DNA of 25,786 bases, taken from UPXZ01 sp964498765 (GTDB taxonomy: Bacteria; Bacteroidota; Bacteroidia; Bacteroidales; Paludibacteraceae). The translations under genes were made by a program, and so were the position numbers. Under the pieces are notes generated by a model. That model saw only the letters and a list, made by a program, of their open reading frames with translations, did not search any database and was not told the origin of the DNA. Positions 14,951-23,100 of the stretch are shown here, in pieces (position 1 is the first letter of the stretch; the number at the start of each line of letters is the position of its first letter). The stretch spans positions 1 through 25,786 of the forward strand of contig CAZCIU010000040.1 of NCBI GenBank assembly GCA_964498765.1. The letters run 5' to 3'.

Positions 14951-15340
14951 ATGGCAAAGAAAACAGTTGCAGCCAAGAAAAGAGTTGTAAAAGTGGACGG
15001 TGTAGGTCAATTACACGTACATTCCTCTTTCAACAACATTATTGTAAGCCTTGCAAATTCTGAAGGTCAGATTATCTCCTGGTCATCAGCAGGTAAAATG
15101 GGTTTCCGCGGCTCAAAGAAAAACACTCCTTATGCAGCGCAAATGGCAGCTCAGGATTGTTCGAAAGTAGCTTATGACTTGGGACTACGCAAAGTGAAAG
15201 CTTATGTAAAAGGTCCAGGAAACGGTCGTGAATCTGCTATCAGAACCGTTCACGGTGCAGGAATCGAAGTAACAGAAATCGTTGACGTTACTCCACTTCC
15301 ACACAACGGTTGTCGTCCTCCTAAAAGAAGAAGAGTATAA
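14951..15340 (+). CDS. rpsK: 30S ribosomal protein uS11
   Basis: uS11 is in the 30S platform next to the mRNA exit. The product has 129 residues with a lysine-rich start and the conserved AHSSFNN-like HVHSSFNNIIVS strand, WSSAGKMGFRGSKKNTPYAAQ and the C-terminal VTPLPHNGCRPPKRRRV, which ends the family as usual. It is 53 nt after rpsM. A 226-nt spacer, the longest in the cluster, follows. Confidence 0.98.
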   Translation: MAKKTVAAKKRVVKVDGVGQLHVHSSFNNIIVSLANSEGQIISWSSAGKMGFRGSKKNTPYAAQMAAQDCSKVAYDLGLRKVKAYVKGPGNGRESAIRTVHGAGIEVTEIVDVTPLPHNGCRPPKRRRV

Positions 15341-15566
15341 TTTTGATATTAAAAATACGGTTTTTGAGAATTCAGCCTTGAGTTTTCGAAAACCGATATT
15401 ACATAAAAAACTATACATCACCGAAGTTTCTGATAGATTGAGTTTGAGATGTGTTTTGGATTGCAATATCTAACCTCTCTGCAATAGCGGCTAATGCATT
15501 CACACTTGATACAGACCGAAACAAGCGGAATAAAAACAAGTAAATAATAAAATTATAAAATAAAAA
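15341..15566 (+). other. Longest spacer of the cluster (rpsK-rpsD), no gene
   Basis: No convincing reading frame, RNA gene or promoter is seen. At its start CGGTTTT (15358-15364) pairs with AAAACCG (15389-15395), and a perfect 12-bp palindrome GTTTTCGAAAAC lies at 15382-15393; GATATT flanks this structure on both sides as a direct repeat (15345 and 15395). The middle has a GATTGAGTTTGAGAT stretch and two GCAATA copies (15463 and 15481). The last 40 nt before rpsD are almost pure A/T. Its position would suit an rpsD leader, but no known S4-binding structure was recognised. Confidence 0.5.
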
Positions 15567-16175
15567 ATGGCAAGATATACTGGACCAAAAACTAAAATAG
15601 CACGTAAATTTGGCGAGCCTATTTTCGGACCTGACAAAGTATTGTCTAAAAAGAATTATCCTCCGGGACAACACGGAAATTCACGTCGTAGAAAAACTTC
15701 CGAGTACGGAATTCAGCTTCGTGAAAAACAAAAAGCAAAATACACTTACGGTTTGCTTGAAAAACAATTCCGTATTACTTACGAAAAAGCTAAACGTACA
15801 AAAGGTATTACCGGTGCGATCCTAATTCAATTATTAGAATCTCGTTTGGACAATATCGTTTATCGTCTTGGATTTGCTCCAACCAGAGCAGCAGCTCGTC
15901 AGTTGGTTAGCCACCGTCACATCACTGTAGATGGTAAAGTGGTAAACATTCCATCGTATAGCGTTCGCCCGGGACAAGTAATTGCAGTGCGCGAGAAAAA
16001 CAAATCAATGGAAGTTATCCTTAACTCATTGAGCGGTTTCAATCACAGCAAATATCCTTGGATTGAATATTCTGAAGCAACAATGTCAGGTACGTTCCTA
16101 CACATTCCGGAGCGTGAAGATATTCCTGAAAATATTAAAGAACAATTAATCGTAGAGTTATACTCTAAAAACTAA
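15567..16175 (+). CDS. rpsD: 30S ribosomal protein uS4, cysteine-free type
   Basis: uS4 is a primary 16S rRNA binder needed for accuracy, and in several phyla it represses its own operon. The product has 202 residues and no cysteine at all, so the N-terminal zinc site of some S4 proteins is missing. It shows the NYPPGQHG segment (about 31-38) and the S4 RNA-binding domain with ESRLDNIVYRLGFAPTRAAAR followed by LVSHRHITVDGKVVNIPSY. rpoA starts 8 nt after its stop. Confidence 0.98.
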   Translation: MARYTGPKTKIARKFGEPIFGPDKVLSKKNYPPGQHGNSRRRKTSEYGIQLREKQKAKYTYGLLEKQFRITYEKAKRTKGITGAILIQLLESRLDNIVYRLGFAPTRAAARQLVSHRHITVDGKVVNIPSYSVRPGQVIAVREKNKSMEVILNSLSGFNHSKYPWIEYSEATMSGTFLHIPEREDIPENIKEQLIVELYSKN

Positions 16176-16183
16176 GTGAAGCC

Positions 16184-17176
16184 ATGGCAATATTAGCATT
16201 TCAAAAACCCGAAAAGGTAATCATGTTGGAAGCTGACGACTTTCAAGGAAAATTTGAATTTCGTCCGTTAGAACCAGGTTATGGTATTACAATTGGTAAT
16301 GCTTTGCGCCGTATTCTGCTTTCGTCGCTCGAAGGCTTCGCAATAACTACAATCCGAATTGAAGGTGTTGATCACGAGTTTGCTTCGATACCGGGTGTAC
16401 TGGATGATGTTACCAATATTATTTTGAACTTGAAACAAGTGCGTTTCAAACAAATAGTAGAAGAATTTGAAAACGAAAAGGTAACTATTACGGTTAAAGG
16501 TACTTCAGCTTTCAAAGCCGGAGATTTAGGTAAATACCTGACTGGTTTTGAAGTATTGAATCCAGAGTTGGTTATTTGTACAATGGATACATCTGCAAGT
16601 TTCAATATTGACATAACTATCAACAAAGGTCGTGGATACGTACCTGCTGATGATGTGAAAATGGCAAATGCTGAAATCGGCGTAATTCCAATTGATGCAA
16701 TTTACACTCCAATCCGTAATGTGAAATATGCGGTAGAAAACTTCCGTGTAGAACAAGTTACCGACTACGAAAAATTGGTTATCGAAATTTTAACCGACGG
16801 ATCTATTCATCCAAAAGAAGCTTTGAAAGAAGCTGCTAAAATTCTTATCCACCACTTTATGCTATTCTCTGATGAGAAAATTTCATTGGAAGTGCCAGAA
16901 GGTGAAGGAGTTGAAGAATTTGATGAAGAAGTATTGCACATGCGTCAGTTGCTTAAAACTAAACTGACCGACCTTGAGCTTTCTGTACGCGCACTTAACT
17001 GCCTGAAAGCAGCTGATGTGAATACATTGGGCGAATTGGTAAGCAATCACCGTCATGATCTGTTGAAATTCCGTAACTTCGGTAAGAAATCATTGACAGA
17101 ACTTGAAGAAAAACTGGACAGCTTAAATCTGAACTTCGGTATGGATGTAAGTAAATATAAATTAGATAAAGAGTAA
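16184..17176 (+). CDS. rpoA: RNA polymerase alpha subunit
   Basis: Alpha dimerises to start assembly of RNA polymerase and its C-terminal domain contacts UP elements and activators. The 330-residue product has the N-terminal dimerisation domain with NALRRILLSSLEG (39-51) and the C-terminal domain at about 263-312 (LELSVRALNCLKAADVNTL and FRNFGKKSLTELEEKL). A linker rich in Glu joins them. It lies in the alpha block between rpsD and rplQ as in most bacteria. Confidence 0.98.
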   Translation: MAILAFQKPEKVIMLEADDFQGKFEFRPLEPGYGITIGNALRRILLSSLEGFAITTIRIEGVDHEFASIPGVLDDVTNIILNLKQVRFKQIVEEFENEKVTITVKGTSAFKAGDLGKYLTGFEVLNPELVICTMDTSASFNIDITINKGRGYVPADDVKMANAEIGVIPIDAIYTPIRNVKYAVENFRVEQVTDYEKLVIEILTDGSIHPKEALKEAAKILIHHFMLFSDEKISLEVPEGEGVEEFDEEVLHMRQLLKTKLTDLELSVRALNCLKAADVNTLGELVSNHRHDLLKFRNFGKKSLTELEEKLDSLNLNFGMDVSKYKLDKE

Positions 17177-17182
17177 TAATTA

Positions 17183-17217
17183 AAGTTAGAAGTCGGAAGT
17201 TAGAAGTCAGAAGGCTA
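17183..17217 (+). repeat. Heptamer tandem array, rpoA-rplQ spacer
   Basis: Four units, AAGTTAG, AAGTCGG, AAGTTAG and AAGTCAG, run in exact 7-nt phase from 17183 to 17210, followed by a decayed unit AAGGCTA. The word is the same as at the rplW-rplB and rplN-rplX loci. No clear complementary arm follows, so this is a one-armed copy. It begins 6 nt after the rpoA stop. Confidence 0.8.
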
Positions 17218-17274
17218 TAACTTAGATTACATTCTACTGGCGTAAATAACGCATCTAAAATTATAAATTACAAA

Positions 17275-17862
17275 ATGAGACATAATAAAAAATTCAATCA
17301 TTTAGGACGTACTGCATCTCACAGACAAGCGATGTTGTCCAATATGGCTATCTCGTTGATTCGTCATAAAAGAATTGCTACCACTTTGGCAAAAGCAAAA
17401 GCACTTCGCGTATATGTAGAGCCACTTCTTACAAAAGCAAAAAACGATACTACACATTCACGTCGTATTGTATTTAGCTATTTGCAAAACAAAGAAGCGG
17501 TTACTGAACTATTCCGTGATGTTGCAGTGAAAATTGCTGACCGTCCGGGAGGATATACTCGTATTCTTCGCACAGGTTTCCGTTTGGGTGACAATGCTGA
17601 AATGTGTATCATCGAACTTGTTGACTACAACGAAAACATGCTGAAAGATACAGCTGCTAAAAAGACTACTCGTACTCGTCGTTCTAAAAAATCTTCGGCT
17701 GCTGAAGCTACAGAAGAAACAAAAGCTCCTAAAGCAAAAAAAGAAGCTAAAGTTGAAGAACCAAAAGCTGAGGAAGTAAAAGCAGAGGAAACTAAAGTAG
17801 AAGAACCAGCTGCTGAAGCTGCTCCTGAAACTGAAGCTCCGGCTGAAGAAAAAGCAGAATAA
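17275..17862 (+). CDS. rplQ: 50S ribosomal protein bL17 with acidic tail
   Basis: bL17 is a 50S protein near the tunnel exit. The conserved core takes the first ~125 residues: MRHNKKFNHLGRTASHRQAM, TTLAKAKALR and the PGGYTRILRTGFRLGDNAEM strand. The usual length is 115-130 residues; here another ~65 residues follow, first basic (KKTTRTRRSKK) and then a low-complexity stretch of Lys, Glu, Ala and Pro with recurring KAEE and VEEP words. The extension is read through in frame to the operon terminator, so it is not an artefact of a lost stop beyond the terminator. Confidence 0.97.
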   Translation: MRHNKKFNHLGRTASHRQAMLSNMAISLIRHKRIATTLAKAKALRVYVEPLLTKAKNDTTHSRRIVFSYLQNKEAVTELFRDVAVKIADRPGGYTRILRTGFRLGDNAEMCIIELVDYNENMLKDTAAKKTTRTRRSKKSSAAEATEETKAPKAKKEAKVEEPKAEEVKAEETKVEEPAAEAAPETEAPAEEKAE

Positions 17863-17881
17863 GTAAAACTTATCTAGATAT

Positions 17882-17918
17882 AAAAAAGACAAACTTTGAA
17901 TAAAGGTTTGTCTTTTTT
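17882..17918 (+). terminator. Intrinsic terminator of the ribosomal cluster
   Basis: AAAAAAGACAAAC (17882-17894) pairs perfectly with GTTTGTCTTTTTT (17906-17918), extended inward by three pairs around a 5-nt loop. The downstream strand ends in six T, giving a U-tract, and the A-tract upstream makes it potentially bidirectional. It lies 20 nt after the rplQ stop. Confidence 0.92.
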
Positions 17919-18015
17919 GTATTTAAAGTAGTTGAAGTGTTATCTTAGAGCATTGATTATCAAACTTATTCGATGTTAAAATCTTGTAAAATGATTATGT
18001 TGTCTCATTATTTCA

Positions 18016-18023
18016 TATCTTTG
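18016..18023 (+). promoter_or_regulatory. Possible -7 box for the CotH-like gene
   Basis: TATCTTTG matches the Bacteroidetes -7 consensus TAnnTTTG and lies 33 nt before the ATG at 18049. A TTG (18000-18002) stands upstream but only 13 nt away, shorter than the usual ~19-21 nt to a -33 box, so the assignment is tentative. Confidence 0.5.
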
Positions 18024-18048
18024 TTTTTAGAAATAAAAATGAATTAAA

Positions 18049-20022
18049 ATGAAAAAATATATACTCTTTTTGCTTGTTACAGTATTTGGCATTAGTTCCG
18101 TTCTTTCGCAAAAACTTACTGGAAAAGTAATTGGCACAAAAGATAACTTTGATTATACAACTTATTCTTGTTCACAAACAGCAAACACACCGGTCAGTGT
18201 TTTTGATGGAAATCTCGATACTTATTTAGCTGGATGCAGCAGAAATAACGTCTGGGCAGGGCTTGATTTGGGAGAACCACATGTAATAACAGAAATAGCC
18301 TACTGTCCGCGAGTTGATATGCAGTCAAGATTGGAACTTGGAGTGTTCGAAGGTGCTAATAATCCTGATTTTGGAGATGCAATTCCTATCTTTGTTATCA
18401 AACATATTCCCGAGAATAACAAACTATCCAGACAAACCATTAGTACAACACGTGCATTTCGTTATGTGCGCTATATAGGACCGAATAATACACGAGGAAA
18501 TATCGCAGAAGTTGAGTTTTATGGATACAAATCTGCCGGAGACAACTCAAAACTGTACCAAACCACCAATCTTCCTTCCATTATTATTCACACCGAAAAT
18601 GCTCAGGAAGTCGTAATTAAAGATTTGTATTTGAGAGGGATTATCTCGGTGATTTCTGAAAATGGTACAAAAATTTACACGGATAGCCTTGAAATAAAAG
18701 GTCGTGGAAATGCAAGCTGGGATTTCCCTAAAAAACCATATCGTTTAAAATTATACAATAAAACGAATATGCTTGGTTTGCCTGCTCGTGAGAAAAACTG
18801 GACGTTAATTAGCAACTACGGAGATAAAACTTTGATGCGAAATTTACTGGCTTTTGATTTAAGTCAGCGGGTAGAAATGCCATATACACCCGCAGGGAAG
18901 CCTGTGGATGTGTTTTTGAATGGCGAATACAAAGGCACATATCAGCTATGCGATCAGATTGAAGTAAACCCAAATCGCGTGGCAGTAGAGAAAATGCCGG
19001 AAACAACTACCACTTTACCTGATCTTTCCGGTGGATATTTGCTGGAAATGGATGCTTATGCAGATCGAGAAATTTCATGGTTTCGTTCGCAGCGAAACTA
19101 CATTCCTGTTACCATAAAATATCCAAAAGACGATGAAATAATAAATGTGCAACATAAATACATTGAGAATTATTTCAACGAAATGGAAAATGTGCTGTAT
19201 TCGTCTAAATATAATGACCCGGCGAATGGTTATAGAAAATACCTGGATATGGAAACATTCTTAAGGCATTTTCTGATTGGAGAATTAAGTGGGAATACGG
19301 ATACTTATTGGAGTGTTTATATGTATAAGTTCCGAAATTCAACAGCTGATCCACTACGCGATAAATTCTATTTCGGTCCGGTGTGGGATTTTGATATCGC
19401 TTATGAAAATGATTACCGAACGTATCCAATCAATACAAATCCAAATTGGATTTACAATTCAACGGGAAGCGCAGCTAATGGAGTGAAAAATTGGGTCAAT
19501 CGAATTTTCTCGGATCCGCAAACGCTTGTAGATTTAAAACGAATTTACTCCTACTATCGAGACAGAAATATCATATCTGAAGATGCTTTGGTTGGCGTAG
19601 CTGAGCAATATGCAAATGAAATGTACCAATCACAATTGCTGAATTTCAAGCGTTGGAATATCTTAAATACGAATGTTCACATGAATTTTCAATCGTTGGG
19701 AAGTTATGAGTCAGAAGTCGATTTTATGAAAAACTTCATCAAAAATCGAGTGAAATGGATGGATACAAAATTATCCTATATTCCAAGTGACGTGGAAAAT
19801 TATATTTCTCCTGCTATAAATTACTGGATTTCTGACAAAAAACTCTATGTGAATGGAGTAGGTGAACGTGCGAAAATTTCGGTTTTTGATGTTTCCGGCA
19901 GGTTGATTTATACTCAAATTGCTGATGATAAAGCTGCATTTGAACTGAACAAAGGAATTTACATTGTAAAAGTTGAAAAACCGACAGAAAAAACTAGTCT
20001 CATAAAATGTGTAATCCAATAA
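18049..20022 (+). CDS. Secreted CotH-kinase-like protein, T9SS cargo
   Basis: The 657-residue product starts with a signal peptide (about 1-20, ending SVLSQ). Residues 30-160 look like a discoidin-type (F5/8 C) sugar- or surface-binding domain, with the SVFDGNLDTYL start and VRYIGP/VEFYGY end. A CotH-kinase-like domain follows: KGRGNASWDFPKKPYRLKL (217-235), NWTLISNYGDKTLMRN (250-265) and GPVWDFDIAYEND (443-455), the acidic motif expected to bind metal. The last ~65 residues, with KISVFDVSGRLI and LNKGIYIVKVE, are a T9SS C-terminal sorting domain, so the protein should be delivered to or beyond the cell surface. CotH proteins phosphorylate coat proteins in spore formers; the substrate here is unknown. 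Confidence 0.88.
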   Translation: MKKYILFLLVTVFGISSVLSQKLTGKVIGTKDNFDYTTYSCSQTANTPVSVFDGNLDTYLAGCSRNNVWAGLDLGEPHVITEIAYCPRVDMQSRLELGVFEGANNPDFGDAIPIFVIKHIPENNKLSRQTISTTRAFRYVRYIGPNNTRGNIAEVEFYGYKSAGDNSKLYQTTNLPSIIIHTENAQEVVIKDLYLRGIISVISENGTKIYTDSLEIKGRGNASWDFPKKPYRLKLYNKTNMLGLPAREKNWTLISNYGDKTLMRNLLAFDLSQRVEMPYTPAGKPVDVFLNGEYKGTYQLCDQIEVNPNRVAVEKMPETTTTLPDLSGGYLLEMDAYADREISWFRSQRNYIPVTIKYPKDDEIINVQHKYIENYFNEMENVLYSSKYNDPANGYRKYLDMETFLRHFLIGELSGNTDTYWSVYMYKFRNSTADPLRDKFYFGPVWDFDIAYENDYRTYPINTNPNWIYNSTGSAANGVKNWVNRIFSDPQTLVDLKRIYSYYRDRNIISEDALVGVAEQYANEMYQSQLLNFKRWNILNTNVHMNFQSLGSYESEVDFMKNFIKNRVKWMDTKLSYIPSDVENYISPAINYWISDKKLYVNGVGERAKISVFDVSGRLIYTQIADDKAAFELNKGIYIVKVEKPTEKTSLIKCVIQ

Positions 20023-20063
20023 ATCTAATTCAGCTATCTGTTTTATTTTTAAAGAATTAATTG

Positions 20064-20071
20064 TATTTTTG
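20064..20071 (+). promoter_or_regulatory. Possible -7 box for the glycoside hydrolase gene
   Basis: TATTTTTG fits TAnnTTTG and lies 56 nt before the ATG at 20128. The region ~20 nt upstream is T-rich (GTTTTATTTTT) but has no exact TTTG. A start near 20078 would put the 20081-20104 hairpin at the very 5' end of the mRNA. Confidence 0.5.
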
Positions 20072-20080
20072 CAATTGAAT

Positions 20081-20104
20081 AAATTACACAATCTGTGTTA
20101 ATTT
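20081..20104 (+). repeat. 5'-leader hairpin before the glycoside hydrolase
   Basis: AAATTACAC (20081-20089) and GTGTTAATTT (20095-20104) pair around a 5-nt loop with one bulged T. It lies in the short leader between the proposed -7 box and the ATG. Confidence 0.5.
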
Positions 20105-20127
20105 AGAAAACCCTTAAATATTACTTT

Positions 20128-23100
20128 ATGAACAAAATTACTAAACCTCTCATCCTGGGAATGTTGTTTCTATTGAGCTCAGTTGGATTGATTGCTCAAG
20201 ACGGAACTGTTTCAATTTCCGAATCCAAGGACAAAATTACCATTGGAAATGGATTTATTACTCGCGAATTTTCTACAGTCGGCAACAAATTAAAAACTAC
20301 TGCCATCAACAACTTAAGAACTGATGGTGGAACTACGGTTTTTGTACCTGCGGCAAAATCAAGCGAATTTGTTATCAAGCCTGTTGGCGATAAAACAGCA
20401 ATAAATCTCAATCTTTACGCTAAAACCAGCTGGACAATCACAGCAAACAGCGTTACTTCACAAGAAAATGCTCCTGCCAGAGCTATAATCGATGGAAATG
20501 CATCAACTTTTTGGCACTCAAATTACGGACAAGGCACCGGCCCAACTTCATGGCCTTACTTTTTCGTGATTGACATGAAAGAAAGCAAAGAAATTAACTC
20601 TGTAGTTTATACTGCAAGACCTACCGGAATTAACGGAATTGTAAAAGATTACGAACTTTATGTATCAGATAGTCCGGATAATTTTCCTACAACTCCTGCG
20701 GCAAAAGGATCAATCAACGTAAATACTGCCGAAAAAGCTTATATTGCTTTAAGTGCAACGGTTACAGGGCGTTACGTGAAATTTGTGTTGGTGAATGCAA
20801 AATCAGATTCAGGCGGACAATTTGGTTCATGCGGCGAATTTGATGTGTCAGCTGATGTGTATGTAGAACCAAAGACAGCCATTTCTGCTTCAGACTTGAC
20901 ATTGAAAAAAACTGTTGTGGGAACTATCACAGATGGAAAATCTGTCCGCTTTGAATTCGAATCATATAATTTTCAGAACGTAGATTGGACTGTTGCAATG
21001 GTTGTGGAAATGAAAAACGGCGACCATTTTATGAAAAAATACTTGGAAATTTCTGTACCAGAAAACCAAGAAAGCTTGGCTCGTTTTGATTATATTGATG
21101 GAGAATTGTTCGAAGTTAACGGAACAGATGTGAAATGGTCACATCCACCAATGGGCGGCGGAGTAGGCGGTATGAGCGGATATTGGATTGCGCTCGGTCA
21201 ACCTATTTATATTCAAGGTATGTTTTTTGGTTCTGAATTTCCACAAACAGAAACTTCCATCGATGCTGCAAATTTAGGTCATATCCGTTATTTTTCCGGA
21301 AAATCCTTGGCTGAATTAAAAGCTGAAAACAGATACGATGGAAAATTCACAACTTGGAAAACCGTGGCTGGTTCGGCGCGTAGTACCGAAATGAATGTGG
21401 TGCAAGCCGATTTCTTTGAATATATCAATACGATTGCTCGCCCAACAAAACTTCGGACGCAATACAATTCCTGGTACGACTGGATGATGAACATCACGGA
21501 AACGAACATTCAGTCATCATTCTATGAAATGGAGAAAGGTTTTTCGCAATTCGGACTGCCACCGATGGATTCGTATGTGGTGGACGATGGCTGGAATGCT
21601 TACGGTCCTCACAAAGGTGATAATACTACCGGTTTCTGGCAATTTAATAGTAAATTTCCGAATGGTTTGGCACCTTCTTCCGATTTTTCACACAGAGTAG
21701 CGTCTAATTTTGGATTATGGTTAGGTCCACGCGGTGGTTACAATTATAATTATGAATTTGCTCAGTTTTTGGAAGATAATGGCAATGGAATGCTCAATAA
21801 CGCGAGCGGTGATATTACCACAAATCACAAAAAATACTTGACCAAATTGCAGGAATTTTTCTTGGATGCTCAAGATAAATACCAGATAAATTATTGGAAA
21901 TTAGATGGTTTCTCTACCAAACCACCTTCAAGAAAATCTGACCAATACATTACCGGTGGCGAAGAAGGAATGTATTATATGACAGAACATTGGGAGCGTT
22001 GGGGAAACATCCTGAATTCTATGTATGATAAAGCTGAATCGCAAGGTCAGAATATGTGGATTAATTTGACTTGTTATGTTAATCCATCGCCTTGGTTGTT
22101 GCAGTGGGGAAATTCGGTTTGGATGCAAAATAGTAACGATATTGGTCGTCATAATACCGGACTTGCTCGTCAGGTGGACCAGTTGCTGACTTACAGAGAC
22201 GATTTGTACTTTGATTTTTACAAAGAACGTCAATTCCAATTCCCGGCTTCCAATATGTATAATCACGATCCGATTTACGGAAAAACCGGAACCGGACTGG
22301 CAAATCAAATGACCGACGATGAATTCCGTGCTTATCTGCTGATGATGGCTACTCGTGGTACAGCATTCTGGGAACTTTATTACAGCTACAATATGATGGA
22401 TGAAGGTCAGAAATGGATGATAAACGCGGAAGTGGTAAACTGGATTGACGCTAATTTTGAAATTCTTAGAAATTCCAAACTTATTGGTTCTACACCGAAA
22501 AATGGAAATGCTTACGGTTTTTCTTGCTGGGATGGAGACAATGGAATTATTTCCGTGCGTAATCCGAGCACAGCTGCAAAGACTTTTACATTTACGTTGG
22601 ATAGAAATATTGGCGTGAAAGAAGGTGTGGCCGGTCTTAGCCGAGTTACCGTTCTTAACTTCAAATCGACTTCACCGGATGATAATACCAAGAAATATTC
22701 TTACGGTGAAACAATTACGCTGACTTTGCAACCGGGCGAAATCAGAATTTGGCAATTCTCACCGGAAGCGGATGTTACGCCTGCGAAAATTGAAACGGTA
22801 AAATCAACTGCAAATAATGCTGTGCTTGTGAAGTTTGATGAGCGCGTGGATATTTCAAAAGCAACTTTCAAAGTAAACGGTACAGCTGCTCAAACTGCTG
22901 TTTTGATGGCTGATTTCAAATCGGTGAAATTGACATTTTCTCCTGCTCTGACAGATTATGCAAAAGCTACTTTGGCAGTGGAAAATGTAGTAGATTATTC
23001 TGCTAACAAAGCAAATTTGACTTCAGAATTTGTATATTATCCTGAGAATGTGATTTTAGTAGCTGAAACACCGGCTGATTTCAAACCATCACAGTCAATT

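Noticed and set aside
15411..15674. Minus-strand frame across the rpsK-rpsD spacer
   Set aside because: It overlaps the start of rpsD, has biased composition and no recognisable domain.
17509..17892. 127-residue minus-strand frame rich in Phe and Ser
   Set aside because: It is the antisense of the biased Lys/Glu/Ala tail of bL17; composition explains it and there is no promoter or family match.
20023..20060. Terminator after the CotH-like gene
   Set aside because: The T-rich stretch has only a 3-bp stem before it, too weak to call.
21928..22308. Minus-strand frames opposite the glycoside hydrolase barrel
   Set aside because: They cover conserved catalytic-domain sequence and have no features of their own.
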